Positions 31,438 to 41,192 of a stretch of 64,000 nt of DNA are shown in pieces. Numbering within the stretch: position 1 is the stretch's first letter; every line of letters begins with the position of its first letter. Below the pieces are notes generated by a model. It did not search any database, had not been told where the DNA came from, and saw nothing but the letters and a program-made list of their open reading frames with translations. The stretch covers positions 248,001 through 312,000 of the forward strand of contig NZ_WBKF01000002.1 of the NCBI RefSeq assembly GCF_008831235.1, in the 5' to 3' direction. Origin of the DNA: Pseudoclavibacter sp. CFCC 11306 (lineage in GTDB: Bacteria; Actinomycetota; Actinomycetes; Actinomycetales; Microbacteriaceae). A program made the position numbers and the translations under genes.

Positions 31438-33396
31438 TCAGGCGGTCTCCTTCTCGCGTTCGTAGTTGTGCACGGCGATTTGCACGAGCGTCAGCGTGGC
31501 CGTGTCTTCGATGGTCGGCGGAACGATCAGCTTCTCGCCGTTGACGATCTGTCGCAGGTTCTTGCGCAGGATCTTGCCGGAGCGCGTCTTGGGCAGCCCC
31601 TCGACGACGACCACGTCTTTGAACGCCGCGACGGCGCCGAGCTCTTTGCGCACCTTCTGCACGAGCTCTTTGCGCAGCACCTCTTCGGTGCTGTCGAACC
31701 CGTGCTTGAGCACCACGAACCCGAACGGCTTCTCTCCTTTGAGCGCATCGGCGGCCCCGATGACCGCCGCCTCGGCGACAGCCGGATGCGCACCCAGAAT
31801 GCCCTCCATCTGACCGGTACTGAGGCGGTGGCCGGCGACGTTGATCACGTCGTCGGTGCGGCCCATCACATAGACGTAGCCTTCACGGTCGATGTACCCG
31901 GAATCCCCGGTGAGGTAGTAGCCCGGGAACGGCTTCAGGTAGCAGCGCTGGTAGCGCTTGTGACGGCGCCAGAGCGTGGTCAGCGTTCCCGGCGGCATCG
32001 GCTGTTTGATGACGATGTTGCCTTCGCCCATGTTCGGCACAGGGTTGCCCTCGTCGTCGACGATCTGCACGTTGTAGCCGGGGGTGGGCAGCCCGGACGA
32101 TCCCGGCCGAGACTCGACCGGCTGCAGACCGATGAAGTTGCCGGTGATCGCCCAGCCCGTCTCGGTCTGCCACCAGTGGTCGACCACTTTCGGGTGGATG
32201 TTGGCGACCGCCCAGTGATAGGTGTCGGGATCGGTGCGCTCGCCGGCGAGAAAGAGCGCCTGCAGCGACGAGATGTCGAACTGCTTCACGAGCTCGGCGT
32301 GAGGATCCTCTTTGCGCACTGCGCGGATGGCTGTGGGTGCAGTGAAGAACGAACGCACCTTGTGACGTTCGATGATGCGCCAGAACTGGCCGGCATCCGG
32401 CGTGCCGACGGGCTTGCCCTCGTAGACGACGGTGGTCGCACCGACCAGCAGCGGGCCGTAGATGATGTAGCTGTGCCCGACGACCCAGCCGACGTCCGAC
32501 GCCGTCCACATGACCTGACCGGCCTCGATGTTGTAGAGGTTCTTCATCGTCCAGGCCAGAGACACGGCGTAGCCGCCGGTGTCACGGACGACGCCCTTCG
32601 GCGCGCCGGTGGTGCCCGAGGTGTAGAGAATGTACAGCGGATGCGTCGAGACGACCGGCACCGGTTTGTGCGGTGCGGCATGGGCCATCTCGTCGTCCCA
32701 GTCGTACCACTCGGTCTCGATCAGATCGGCGACCCAGTCGGTGCCGTCCTTCGCACCGCCGGGAATCTCTGGGCGGTCTTTGACGATGATCGAGTCGACG
32801 AAGTGGTCGCAGAGGGCGATGGCCTCGGCGACGATCGGCAGGTACTCGACGATGCGGTTCGGCTCGATGCCGCCGTCGGCGGTCACGAGCACCTTCGGCT
32901 TCGCATCGTTGATGCGGGTGGCGAGCTCCTTGGCGGCGAACCCGCCGAACACGACGGAGTGCACGGCTCCGAGTCGAGCACAGGCGAGCGAGGCGATCAG
33001 CGCCTCGGGGATCATCGGCATGTAGATGACGACGCGGTCGCCGAGGCCGACGCCGTGGGAGGCCAGTACGCCGGCGAAGCGAGCGACCTCGTCGCGCAGC
33101 TCGTTATAGGTGTACGTGCGCGACTTGTCGGTGACCGCCGATTCGTAGATCAGCGCCTTCTGGTCGCCGCGGCCGGCCTCGATGTGTCGGTCGAGCGCGT
33201 TATATGCGACGTTCAGTGTGCCGTTCGGGAACCACTGATATTCCGGATCGTTGGACGAGTCGAGAGCCTGCGTGGGCTCTGAATGCCAGTCGACGGCCTT
33301 GGCGGCGTCGAGCCAGAACGACTCTGGATCCTGGATGCTCTGCTGGTACGCCCGCCCGTAGGCTCCCTCACGCACCTGGTCACGCGTGATGTTCAT
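31438..33396 (-). CDS. prpE: Propionyl-CoA synthetase (acyl-CoA synthetase of the AcsA/PrpE type)
   Basis: This is an AMP-forming enzyme that activates propionate, or acetate, to the CoA thioester. It has 652 residues. The adenylation motifs are LYTSGTTGAPKGVVRDTGG, WWQTETGW and YLTGDSG. The catalytic lysine, regulated by acetylation in this family, is in LPKTRSGKILRKNLR near the C-terminus. An AGGAGGA site lies four bases before the ATG. It is divergent from gntR-prpDBC, and a copy of the TGTGTATACA motif lies about 90 bases upstream. Context makes propionate the likely substrate. Confidence 0.92.
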   Translation of the reverse strand: MNITRDQVREGAYGRAYQQSIQDPESFWLDAAKAVDWHSEPTQALDSSNDPEYQWFPNGTLNVAYNALDRHIEAGRGDQKALIYESAVTDKSRTYTYNELRDEVARFAGVLASHGVGLGDRVVIYMPMIPEALIASLACARLGAVHSVVFGGFAAKELATRINDAKPKVLVTADGGIEPNRIVEYLPIVAEAIALCDHFVDSIIVKDRPEIPGGAKDGTDWVADLIETEWYDWDDEMAHAAPHKPVPVVSTHPLYILYTSGTTGAPKGVVRDTGGYAVSLAWTMKNLYNIEAGQVMWTASDVGWVVGHSYIIYGPLLVGATTVVYEGKPVGTPDAGQFWRIIERHKVRSFFTAPTAIRAVRKEDPHAELVKQFDISSLQALFLAGERTDPDTYHWAVANIHPKVVDHWWQTETGWAITGNFIGLQPVESRPGSSGLPTPGYNVQIVDDEGNPVPNMGEGNIVIKQPMPPGTLTTLWRRHKRYQRCYLKPFPGYYLTGDSGYIDREGYVYVMGRTDDVINVAGHRLSTGQMEGILGAHPAVAEAAVIGAADALKGEKPFGFVVLKHGFDSTEEVLRKELVQKVRKELGAVAAFKDVVVVEGLPKTRSGKILRKNLRQIVNGEKLIVPPTIEDTATLTLVQIAVHNYEREKETA

Positions 33397-33487
33397 CGTG
33401 TCCTCCTCATTGAGTACCTCCTGAGGATGCCGACACGACGACTCTGTGGCGCCTCATCCTCGAAGCATGGGATCAATATACCGACGT

Positions 33488-33497
33488 TGTATACACA
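33488..33497. promoter_or_regulatory. Putative GntR operator, prpE-proximal copy
   Basis: TGTATACACA (the reverse complement of TGTGTATACA) contains the perfect palindrome TGTATACA. It points toward prpE, while the other two copies point toward gntR. Short palindromes with a central AT are usual for FadR-type GntR regulators. Confidence 0.5.
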
Positions 33498-33580
33498 GAT
33501 GCAAACATCATCGATGAACTGCAGATGAAATGTGCCAAATATGGCGCTTGATCGCGGGAGATGACGCACTTCTGCGAAAT

Positions 33581-33613
33581 TGTGTATACATTGACGTGTG
33601 ATTTGTGTATACA
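33581..33613. promoter_or_regulatory. Pair of putative GntR operators, gntR-proximal
   Basis: TGTGTATACA occurs at 33581-33590 and again at 33604-33613, both in the same direction and 23 bases apart. Each has a TTGTG left flank. The pair lies 40-70 bases before the gntR ATG, a position for autorepression. Confidence 0.5.
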
Positions 33614-33652
33614 CTGATGGCGATCGATCGACGATGACCGAAGGAGGGGATC

Positions 33653-34348
33653 ATGCGCGCAGGTGACCGGGCGTATCAGACTCTCCGTGAAGAGATCACC
33701 AACGGCGATCTGCCCGCGGGCACGGTGCTGGGCGAGGTTGAGCAGGCAGTGCGCCTCGGCATCTCCCGCACCCCGGTTCGCGAGGCCCTGCGGCAGCTGA
33801 TCAGCGAGGGCTTGGCGGTGCAGCGGCCACGCGGCGTCGAGGTCTCAGAGGTCTCGTTCGAGAACATCAGCGAGCTCTATGACGTGCGTCTGGCCCTGGA
33901 ATGCCAGGCTGCTCGACTCGCCGCGCGCAATCGTGACGCCGACGTGTTCCGAACGCTGCTCGTGGACTTCCAGCACGTCAGCGACCTGCTCAACACCCGT
34001 GACCGCAACCGGCACGACTACTACGAACTCGTCAACCGCCTCGACGACGCCCTCGACCAGGCCGTGCGGAATCCCTACCTGGTCTCGGCGATGGCGACGG
34101 TGCGCACGCATCTCGCTCGCATCCGCCACATGGCGCGCAGCGATCGCGCCCGACTCATGGACGCCGCCCGCGAGCACGCGCTCATCGTGCAGGCGATCAT
34201 CGACGGCGACGGCGACCTCGCTGCGCACGCCACGCACGTGCACCTCTATAACAGTCTTTCCCACCGACTGGCGAAGGCCGCCAGTCTCGAGACCCACTCC
34301 GCTGACGCCGTCAGCCCAGATGAAGGAGATGCTCGTGAGACAGCATGA
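33653..34348 (+). CDS. GntR-family regulator (FadR/FCD subfamily) of the prp genes
   Basis: This is a 231-residue transcription factor with an N-terminal winged helix ([21 protein letters not shown], then [13 protein letters not shown], residues 6-70) and a helical FCD effector domain (about 75-215) with D-x3-H and paired His residues for metal or ligand binding. It probably senses a methylcitrate-pathway intermediate. The ATG at 33653 has AAGGAGGGG upstream. The gene overlaps prpD by 14 bases and so heads the operon; it can control both itself and the divergent prpE through the TGTGTATACA copies. Confidence 0.88.
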   Translation: MRAGDRAYQTLREEITNGDLPAGTVLGEVEQAVRLGISRTPVREALRQLISEGLAVQRPRGVEVSEVSFENISELYDVRLALECQAARLAARNRDADVFRTLLVDFQHVSDLLNTRDRNRHDYYELVNRLDDALDQAVRNPYLVSAMATVRTHLARIRHMARSDRARLMDAAREHALIVQAIIDGDGDLAAHATHVHLYNSLSHRLAKAASLETHSADAVSPDEGDARETA

Positions 34349-35870
34349 CGTCCGTGTGTACAAGAGCGAAGAGAACCTGGCTCGCAAAGATCAGCTCGCC
34401 TGGAAGATCGCCGAGGTCGCCGCTGACCCCGTCGAGGTCAGTCAGGAGGTGACCGACGAGGTCATCAACCGTGTGATCGACAACGCCTCGGTGGCCGCGG
34501 CATCGCTGCTGCGCGCCCCGATCGTCTCCGCTCGCGCACAGGCAAAGGCTCACCCGTTCACGCGGGGCGGCTCGACGGTCTTCGGCCTGCCCATTCCCAA
34601 GCGCTACTCGCCAGAGTGGGCCACCTGGGCCAACGGCGTCGCCGTGCGCGAGCTCGACTATCACGACACCTTCCTCGCGGCTGAGTACTCGCACCCCGGC
34701 GACAACATCCCCGCGATGATCGCCGTGGCGCAGCACGTCACCGGCACCCGCAGTGCACAGGTCTCCGGCCACGACGTCGTGCGCGGCATCGCCACCGGCT
34801 ACGAGATCCAAGTCGACCTGGTGCGCGCGATCAGCCTGCACAAACACAAGATCGACCATGTGGCCCACCTCGGCCCGTCGATCGCCGCCGGCCTCGGCAC
34901 GCTGCTGCATCTCGATCCCGAAGTGATCTTCCAGGCGATTGGCCAGGCGCTGCACACCACCACCGCGACGCGTCAGTCTCGCAAGGGGCAGATCTCGACC
35001 TGGAAGGCGCATGCCCCGGCATTCGCCGCGAAGATGGCCGTCGAGGCGGTCGACCGTGCGATGCGCGGCCAGACCAGCCCCGAGCCCATCTACGAAGGCG
35101 AGGACGGCGTGATCGCGTGGATGCTGGACGGCCCCGACGCGCATTACTCGGTTCCGCTTCCCGAGCGCGGTGAGGTCAAGCGCGGCATTCTCGACACCTA
35201 CACCAAGGAGCACTCAGCCGAGTACCAGGCGCAGGCCTGGATCGATCTCGCCCGCAAGCTGCACAACGAGCACCCGGAACTGGCGAACCCCGCGAACGTC
35301 AAGTCGATCGTGCTGCACACGTCGCACCACACGCACTACGTGATCGGCTCGGGCGCGAACGACCCGCAGAAGTACGACCCGACCGCGAGCCGTGAGACGC
35401 TGGACCACTCGATTCCGTACATCTTCGCAGTCGCACTGCAGGACGGCCGCTGGCACCACGTCGACTCCTATGCTCCCGAGCGCGCCGGTCGGCCTGACAC
35501 CGTGCAGCTGTGGCACAAGATCACCACCGAAGAGGATGCCGAGTGGACCCGTCGCTACCATTCGATCGATCCTGATGAGAAGGCCTTCGGCGGTCGCGCC
35601 GAGATCGAGCTCGCCGACGGTTCGCACATCACGGCAGAGATCGCCGTCGCCGACGCGCACCCGCTGGGCGCACACCCGTTCCAGCGAGAGAACTACATCC
35701 AGAAGTTCAAGACCCTCGCCGAGCCCGTGCTCGAGCCCAGCGAGATCGAGCGCTTCCTCGATGTCGCTCAGCGCCTTGACACTCTGACTGCCGACGAGCT
35801 GGGCGAGCTGACCATCGTGGCCAGGCCCGGCCTGCTCGAGAGCGTCAACGACCCGAAGGGAATCTTCTGA
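34335..35870 (+). CDS. prpD: 2-methylcitrate dehydratase
   Basis: This enzyme dehydrates 2-methylcitrate to 2-methyl-cis-aconitate in propionate breakdown. It has 511 residues. The MmgE/PrpD fold is shown by [41 protein letters not shown] and [14 protein letters not shown]. The GTG at 34335 is chosen: AAGGAG (34323-34328) is six bases upstream, and the resulting N-terminus [10 protein letters not shown] matches the family. ATGs at 34320 and 34329 are badly spaced. The gene overlaps gntR by 14 bases and ends in TGATG with prpB. Confidence 0.94.
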   Translation: MRQHDVRVYKSEENLARKDQLAWKIAEVAADPVEVSQEVTDEVINRVIDNASVAAASLLRAPIVSARAQAKAHPFTRGGSTVFGLPIPKRYSPEWATWANGVAVRELDYHDTFLAAEYSHPGDNIPAMIAVAQHVTGTRSAQVSGHDVVRGIATGYEIQVDLVRAISLHKHKIDHVAHLGPSIAAGLGTLLHLDPEVIFQAIGQALHTTTATRQSRKGQISTWKAHAPAFAAKMAVEAVDRAMRGQTSPEPIYEGEDGVIAWMLDGPDAHYSVPLPERGEVKRGILDTYTKEHSAEYQAQAWIDLARKLHNEHPELANPANVKSIVLHTSHHTHYVIGSGANDPQKYDPTASRETLDHSIPYIFAVALQDGRWHHVDSYAPERAGRPDTVQLWHKITTEEDAEWTRRYHSIDPDEKAFGGRAEIELADGSHITAEIAVADAHPLGAHPFQRENYIQKFKTLAEPVLEPSEIERFLDVAQRLDTLTADELGELTIVARPGLLESVNDPKGIF

Positions 35871-36781
35871 TGCTGTACTCGAAAGTCACCCCCGAGGCGA
35901 AGCGCCGAGCCTTTCGCGACGGGCTGGCCAGCGGCCGGCTGCAGCGGCTGCCAGGTGCGTTCAACGCGCTCTCGGCGCGGCTGATCGAGCGCAAAGGCTT
36001 CGAAGGTGTCTATGCGTCGGGCGGCGTGCTCGCCAACGATCTCGGCTTTCCCGACATCGGCCTGACGACGCTCACCGAGGTCGCCGGCCGCGTGCACACC
36101 TATGCGCGCTCGACCGATCTGCCGGTGCTCGTCGACGCCGACACCGGCTTCGGTGAGCCCATGAACGTGGCCCGCACGGTTCAGGAGCTCGAAGATGCGG
36201 GCGTCGCCGGCATCCACATCGAAGATCAGGTCAACCCGAAGCGATGCGGCCACCTTGACGGCAAAGCCGTCGTCGATCAGGCGACGGCGGTCAATCGAAT
36301 CCATGCCGCCGTCGAGGCGCGCCGCGACGAGAACCTGGTGATCCTGGCGCGCACCGACATCAGAGGGTCTGAGGGGCTTGAAGCGGCCATCGACCGGGCG
36401 AAGGCCTTGGTCGACGCGGGCGCCGACGGCATCTTTCCGGAGGCCCTGAGAGATCTGGGCGAGTTCGAGGCGTTCCGCCAGGCGGTCGACGTGCCCCTGC
36501 TGGCGAACATGACCGAGTTCGGCAAGAGCGAGCTGTTCACGAATCAGCAGCTGCAGGATCTCGGGTTCAACCTGGTGATCTACCCGGTCTCGCTGCAGCG
36601 ACTGGCGTTGGGCGCCGCTGAGCGCGGGCTCGACGCGATCATCAGCGAAGGCAGCCTGAGCTCGCAGGTCGAGCACATGCAGACCCGAGCCGACCTCTAC
36701 GAGCTGGTCGACTACCCGGCGTACAGCGAGTTCGACACCTCGGTGTTCAACTTCGACGTCGAGCGCGACAACTACCACTGA
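35870..36781 (+). CDS. prpB: 2-methylisocitrate lyase
   Basis: This enzyme splits 2-methylisocitrate to pyruvate and succinate. The protein has 303 residues, the family length. The metal and substrate motifs are LPVLVDADTGFGEP and HIEDQ, and the catalytic cysteine is C126 in KRCGH (124-128). LARTDI and ANMTEFGKS follow. The start shares an A with the prpD stop (TGATG), giving coupled translation. Confidence 0.96.
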   Translation: MLYSKVTPEAKRRAFRDGLASGRLQRLPGAFNALSARLIERKGFEGVYASGGVLANDLGFPDIGLTTLTEVAGRVHTYARSTDLPVLVDADTGFGEPMNVARTVQELEDAGVAGIHIEDQVNPKRCGHLDGKAVVDQATAVNRIHAAVEARRDENLVILARTDIRGSEGLEAAIDRAKALVDAGADGIFPEALRDLGEFEAFRQAVDVPLLANMTEFGKSELFTNQQLQDLGFNLVIYPVSLQRLALGAAERGLDAIISEGSLSSQVEHMQTRADLYELVDYPAYSEFDTSVFNFDVERDNYH

Positions 36782-36804
36782 TCCGCATTTCGAAAGAGAC
36801 AATC

Positions 36805-37950
36805 ATGACTGAGATCTACAAGGGCCTGGCCGGTGTGCCCGTCGACTACACCGCCATCTCGAAGGTGAACCCCGAGACGAACTCGCTGCTCTACCGCGGC
36901 TACCCCGTGCAGGAGCTCGCTGCGACGCAGTCGTTCGAGGCCGTCGCCTATCTGCTCTGGCACGGTGAGCTGCCCAATGACGAGCAGCTCGCCGAGTTCG
37001 TGTCGACCGAGCGCTCGCTGCGCGGTCTCGATGCGAACGTCAAAGCCGTCATCGACTCGCTGCCGACTGACTCGCATCCGATGGATGTCGTGCGCACGGC
37101 CGTCAGCGTGATCGGTGCGAACGACCCCAAGACGGCTGACGAGTCGCCCGAGGCCGAGCTCGAGAAAGCGGTGAACCTCTTCGCGAAGCTGCCGTCGATC
37201 GTCTCGTACGATCAGCGTCGCCGCCGCGGCGAGGCATACGTCGAGCCGAACGCCGATCTCGACTATTCGGCGAACTTTCTCTGGCAGACCTTCGGCAAGG
37301 AGCCCGACGACTTCGAGGTCGACGCATTCAGGGTGTCGCTGATTCTGTACGCAGAGCACTCGTTCAACGCGTCGACCTTCACCGCCCGCGTCATCACCTC
37401 GACGCTGAGCGACCTCTACTCGGCGGTCACCGGCGCGATCGGCGCGCTGAAGGGGCCGCTGCACGGCGGAGCGAACGAGGCGGTGCTGCATATCTTCAAC
37501 GAGATCAACGCGCAGGCCGAGCAGCAGGGTGTCGAGATCGAGCAGGCCGCGCACGACTGGCTGACTCAGGCGTTCTCCGAAAAGCGCAAGGTCATGGGCT
37601 TCGGGCACCGCGTCTACAAGAAGGGCGACTCGCGCGTGCCGACCATGCAGCAGTCGACGCTCGAGCTGATCGACCGCTACGACCGCGACGACCTGAAGCG
37701 TCTCTATGACGCGCTGGCCAAAGAGGTCGACGAGGCCAAGGGCATCAAGCCGAACCTCGACTACCCGGCCGGTCCAGCGTACTTTCTGCTCGGGTTCGAC
37801 ATTCCGACGTTCACGCCGATCTTCGTGGCGGCCCGCGTCACCGGTTGGACGGCGCACATCATCGAACAGCGCGCGAGCAACGCGCTGATTCGCCCGCTCT
37901 CGCTGTACAACGGCGTCGATGAGCGGCACGTGCCGGGCTTCGAGGGCTAG
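36805..37950 (+). CDS. prpC: 2-methylcitrate synthase
   Basis: This enzyme condenses propionyl-CoA with oxaloacetate. It has 381 residues and belongs to the citrate synthase family. Key residues lie in AEHSFNASTFTARV, GPLHGGANEAV and MGFGHRVYKKGDSR. The short N-terminus without the domain of hexameric citrate synthases, and the location behind prpDB, point to methylcitrate synthase rather than gltA. AAAGAGA serves as ribosome site. A strong terminator follows 87 bases downstream. Confidence 0.94.
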   Translation: MTEIYKGLAGVPVDYTAISKVNPETNSLLYRGYPVQELAATQSFEAVAYLLWHGELPNDEQLAEFVSTERSLRGLDANVKAVIDSLPTDSHPMDVVRTAVSVIGANDPKTADESPEAELEKAVNLFAKLPSIVSYDQRRRRGEAYVEPNADLDYSANFLWQTFGKEPDDFEVDAFRVSLILYAEHSFNASTFTARVITSTLSDLYSAVTGAIGALKGPLHGGANEAVLHIFNEINAQAEQQGVEIEQAAHDWLTQAFSEKRKVMGFGHRVYKKGDSRVPTMQQSTLELIDRYDRDDLKRLYDALAKEVDEAKGIKPNLDYPAGPAYFLLGFDIPTFTPIFVAARVTGWTAHIIEQRASNALIRPLSLYNGVDERHVPGFEG

Positions 37951-38037
37951 GCTTGCACTGCGGCACCCGAATCGAACGGGGCCGCGACTCACAGACCGGC
38001 GTCACTTGGGCATGAGCGTGGGTGACGCCTACAGACG

Positions 38038-38079
38038 GGGCGGGATGCGGAATCGGGGGATGCCGCATCCCGCCCTTTT
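38038..38079 (+). terminator. Terminator of the gntR-prpDBC operon
   Basis: GGGCGGGATGCGG (38038-38050) pairs perfectly with CCGCATCCCGCCC (38063-38075), followed by TTTTC. Confidence 0.9.
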
Positions 38080-38163
38080 CCTGTCTGCTTGGGCGCTTGG
38101 CTGCTGGGTGCCTGTCTGCCTGAGATTGTGGCCCACGGCATGGCTCGTCGTCTGATGCTGCGC

Positions 38164-38255
38164 CATCGAGACATGCCATATGACTGCCCTCCCCATCGAG
38201 ACATGCCAACTTCCATGTCTCGACGATTCAGGAGGACATCTGCCATGTCTCGATG
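38164..38255. repeat. Symmetric four-copy repeat island (two direct, two inverted 12-mers)
   Basis: CATCGAGACATG occurs at 38164-38175 and 38194-38205. Its reverse complement occurs at 38244-38255 exactly and at 38214-38225 with one change. The starts are 30, 20 and 30 bases apart, and the four copies are exactly mirror-symmetric about 38209.5. The sequence between copies is not conserved beyond CATGCC/GGCATG edges. The island lies between two terminators of convergent genes and contains no open frame of note. It resembles paired terminal binding sites of a transposable element without its coding part, but this is inference. The rest of 37951-38404 holds only the two terminators. Confidence 0.85.
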
Positions 38256-38308
38256 CCTCGGCGGGTGTTCGTTCTGCACAAATGACCTGAACGCGATGCA
38301 GACAGACG

Positions 38309-38351
38309 AAAAGGCCGGGTCAGACATCATTCGTTGATGTCTGACCCGGCC
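38309..38351 (-). terminator. Terminator of the DUF805 gene
   Basis: A perfect 17-bp stem (38313-38329 with 38335-38351) encloses a five-base loop. On the minus strand it is followed by TTTTC, so it serves the DUF805 gene. Confidence 0.9.
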
Positions 38352-38404
38352 TGTGTCATGCCCGGCTGACGCAGCTCCAACGCCCGGCGGCAGCTCGGAA
38401 GGAG

Positions 38405-39145
38405 CTACCTTCGATCGAACCGTGCGCCCTCAGGCTTGGAGTCGAGGGCGAGCAGCACGATCACGATGATGCCGCCGGCGAACGGGATCAGCGACAGGAA
38501 GTAGAAGGCGCCCGACTTGTCGGTGTCATGGAAGCGGCGCCAGACGAGTCCGAGTGTGGGCAGCAGCACGGCCAGGCTGTAAAGCACCAGAATCACGGTG
38601 ACAGCGATGCCGAACGGCCCGGGCACGGACTGCTGGGTGGTCATGAGCTGGTCGCCGACGCGCACGGTCGAGACCTCGGTGCGCGAGCCGACCCCCGTCA
38701 GCACGCTCAGCACGAACGAGATCACGGCGTTGACCAGCATGACCCACCAGAACTCGCTGCGGCTGGCACGCCCTGAGAAGTTCACGTAGTTCTTGAGCCA
38801 GCGGACGACCGCCTGCTTGATCGTCGCACCGTAGAGCGGGAGGGTGAGGTCGTCGGGATCGCTTGCGCCGAGCGGCCCCGAGGGCTGGCCGTATCCCTGC
38901 GGGCCGCCATACTGGGGCGGCTGCGGAGGCTGCTGGGGCGGCTGACCGTACTGGCCCGGCGCGCCGTACTGCGGCTGCTGGAGGCCTCCGGCCTGGGGAG
39001 GCTGGGGCGCGGCATACTGCGGTGGCTGCTGCGGACGCGGTGGCTGCGGCGGACGCGGTGGCTGCGGCGGCTGCTGGCCACTGCCATCGGTCGGCTTTGG
39101 GCCGTTTGGCGACGCCGGAGGCTCATAAGGAGGAGGAATGGTCAT
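38405..39145 (-). CDS. DUF805 membrane protein with Pro/Gln-rich N-terminus
   Basis: This 246-residue protein begins with about 95 residues rich in Pro, Gln, Gly and Tyr (PPQPPRPPQPP-like runs), predicted to be disordered and cytoplasmic. A DUF805 membrane domain follows with the family signature YVNFSGRASRSEFWW, three or four helices, and the end motif RRFHDTDKSGAFYFLSLIPF. Its function is unknown. The ATG at 39145 is chosen because GAAAGG lies seven bases upstream and the Pro-rich segment begins right after it. It is transcribed alone and has its own terminator. Confidence 0.85.
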   Translation of the reverse strand: MTIPPPYEPPASPNGPKPTDGSGQQPPQPPRPPQPPRPQQPPQYAAPQPPQAGGLQQPQYGAPGQYGQPPQQPPQPPQYGGPQGYGQPSGPLGASDPDDLTLPLYGATIKQAVVRWLKNYVNFSGRASRSEFWWVMLVNAVISFVLSVLTGVGSRTEVSTVRVGDQLMTTQQSVPGPFGIAVTVILVLYSLAVLLPTLGLVWRRFHDTDKSGAFYFLSLIPFAGGIIVIVLLALDSKPEGARFDRR

Positions 39146-39284
39146 GTCAGTGCCTTTCTCAGGTATCAGCCAGTCGTTGCCCAGCAGCCTAACAGCGAGC
39201 GGGCAGGGGAGACCAGTGACCGGCTGTGATCGCGAGGAGTCGGTGTGGCCTCGGGGCGATCCGGTGATCACTGCCGAGCACTGA

Positions 39285-41192
39285 TCACACCTGCAGCTCG
39301 GCCCCCATCACGACCGTGCGCTCTGGCGGCAGGTGAAACGCCTGCGTGCGGTTCGTCGACAGTCGCTCAAGCGCACGAAAGAGGCGGCGCTGCCACCGAG
39401 GCCAGTGCGCGACGTGTTCTGTCGCACCCGGCTCGATGCGGAACACAGAGAGCACGTAGGTCGCCGTCGACGGATCGATCTCGAGCTCGGGCGAAAGACC
39501 ACGGGACTGCTCAAGCGCAGCAGGGATGTTCTGCGAATCGTTGAAACCGACTTGGTAGCGCAGCTGTACGATGCCGTCCTCTGTGTCGGTGAGATTGTCT
39601 ACGACGATCCGCTGGTCGACCGGCACATGCGGAACGCCCAGGCTGCGCACGCAGACGATGACGACATGCTCGTGCAGCACGTGCGTGAAGTCGATGTTCG
39701 CGCGCAGAGCCAGCGGCGTGGTCGCGATGTCGCCATGTGGGTAGACGGCCACTCCGGGCACGCGGTCGATGCCGCCGCAGCGCACCTCGTCGACGAGGTC
39801 GCCGATCGGCCCCTCCATATCGTGGCGTCGGCCGAAGGCGATCTTCGAGCCGCGGCTCCAGGTGAACATGATGACGACGAAGATCGCTGAGATCGTGAGC
39901 GGCAGCCATCCGCCGGTGATCACTTTCAGTGAGTTCGCCGCCAGCAGCAGCAGCTCGAGCCCGCCGATGAGCACCGCCATCGTTGCGATGGCCGGCCACG
40001 ACCACTGCCAGACCGTGCGGGCGAAGACCAAGAAGAGCGTCAGCTCGAGCACCAGGGTGCCGGTCACCGCGAGCCCGTAGGCAGAGGCGAGCCGTTCGGA
40101 AGATCCGAATCCGAGCACTAAGGCGAGCACGCCGACCAGCAGCAGCGCGTTGACCGCCGGCAGATAGATCTGTCCGGCGTTGCTGCGTGAGGTCTGCACG
40201 ATCTTGAGCCTCGGCAGCAGGCTCAGACGAACAGCCTGGCGCACGATCGAGAAGGCGCCCGAGATCACGGCCTGCGAGGCGATCACCGTCGCCAGCGTTG
40301 CCAGCACGACGATCGGCACCAGCGCCCAGCTCGGCGCCATGCGGAAGAACGGACTGCTGAGCGCGTCAGGATCATGAAGCAGCATCGCACCCTGGCCGAG
40401 GTAGTTCAGCAGCAGTGCCGGGAAGGCGAACATCAGCCAGCCGAGCACGATCGGGCGTCGGCCGAAGTGCCCGAGGTCGGCATAGAGCGCCTCGGCGCCT
40501 GTGACGGCGAGCACAGCCGCTCCGAGAGCCATGAACGCGACCCATGGGTGTGCGGCTGCGAAGGAGAGCGCGTACGTCGGTGAGAGCGCTCGCAGCACGC
40601 TGGGGTCGGTGGCGAGCCAGCCGACGCCGAGCACGGCGAGCACGACGAACCACAACGCCATGATCGGACCGAAGGCCTTGCCGATGCGCCCGGTGCCCCG
40701 AGGCTGCACGAGAAACAGCAGAGCCAGAATCACCACTGAGATCGGCACGACCCAGGATCCGAAGTCGGGGTCTGCCACCGAAAGACCCTCCGACGCGCTC
40801 ATCACCGAGATGGCCGGGGTGATCATGGAGTCACCCAGAAAGAGCCCGGCGCCGACCACGGCGACTGCGATCGCGAACCCGGAGACGCGAGCACCGCGTC
40901 CGTTCTTGCGTCGAATCATAGCGGCGAGTGAGATGATGCCGCCCTCGCCCTGGTTGTCGGCTCGGGTGATGATGCCGACGTATGTCACTGTGACGATGAC
41001 GATCAGGCACCAAATGATCATTGAGATGACGCCGAGCACGCTCTGCTCGTTGATGTCGGCGTCGGAGTGAGAGCGCAGCACCGTGCGCAGCGTGTACAGC
41101 GGGCTCGTGCCGATGTCGCCGAACACGATGCCGATGGCACCGAGGGTGAGCGCAGCGATCGGACCGCGCTTCGATGCCGTCAGTGCGGTCAT
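39285..41192 (-). CDS. kup: Low-affinity potassium uptake protein Kup
   Basis: This is a 12-helix K+/H+ symporter of the KUP/HAK/KT family. From the ATG at 41192 it has 635 residues. It opens with the signature GAIGIVFGDIGTSPLYTL, contains AADNQGEGG-like (RADNQGEGGIISL) and LYADLGHFGRRP motifs, and ends in a cytoplasmic domain of about 180 residues. The frame is open into the tRNA-Lys gene upstream, so the longest frame is not the real start; ATGs at 41255, 41264 and 41294 remain possible, none with a good ribosome site. The gap to the tRNA holds only its terminator. Confidence 0.92.
   Translation of the reverse strand: MTALTASKRGPIAALTLGAIGIVFGDIGTSPLYTLRTVLRSHSDADINEQSVLGVISMIIWCLIVIVTVTYVGIITRADNQGEGGIISLAAMIRRKNGRGARVSGFAIAVAVVGAGLFLGDSMITPAISVMSASEGLSVADPDFGSWVVPISVVILALLFLVQPRGTGRIGKAFGPIMALWFVVLAVLGVGWLATDPSVLRALSPTYALSFAAAHPWVAFMALGAAVLAVTGAEALYADLGHFGRRPIVLGWLMFAFPALLLNYLGQGAMLLHDPDALSSPFFRMAPSWALVPIVVLATLATVIASQAVISGAFSIVRQAVRLSLLPRLKIVQTSRSNAGQIYLPAVNALLLVGVLALVLGFGSSERLASAYGLAVTGTLVLELTLFLVFARTVWQWSWPAIATMAVLIGGLELLLLAANSLKVITGGWLPLTISAIFVVIMFTWSRGSKIAFGRRHDMEGPIGDLVDEVRCGGIDRVPGVAVYPHGDIATTPLALRANIDFTHVLHEHVVIVCVRSLGVPHVPVDQRIVVDNLTDTEDGIVQLRYQVGFNDSQNIPAALEQSRGLSPELEIDPSTATYVLSVFRIEPGATEHVAHWPRWQRRLFRALERLSTNRTQAFHLPPERTVVMGAELQV

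Noticed and set aside
31468-33282. 604-codon open frame opposite prpE
   Set aside because: Low-complexity translation, antisense to an unmistakable acyl-CoA synthetase.
38164-38255. CRISPR-like spacing of about 30 bases between repeats
   Set aside because: Only two copies per direction exist, the repeat is 12 bases, half the copies are inverted and no cas gene is near.
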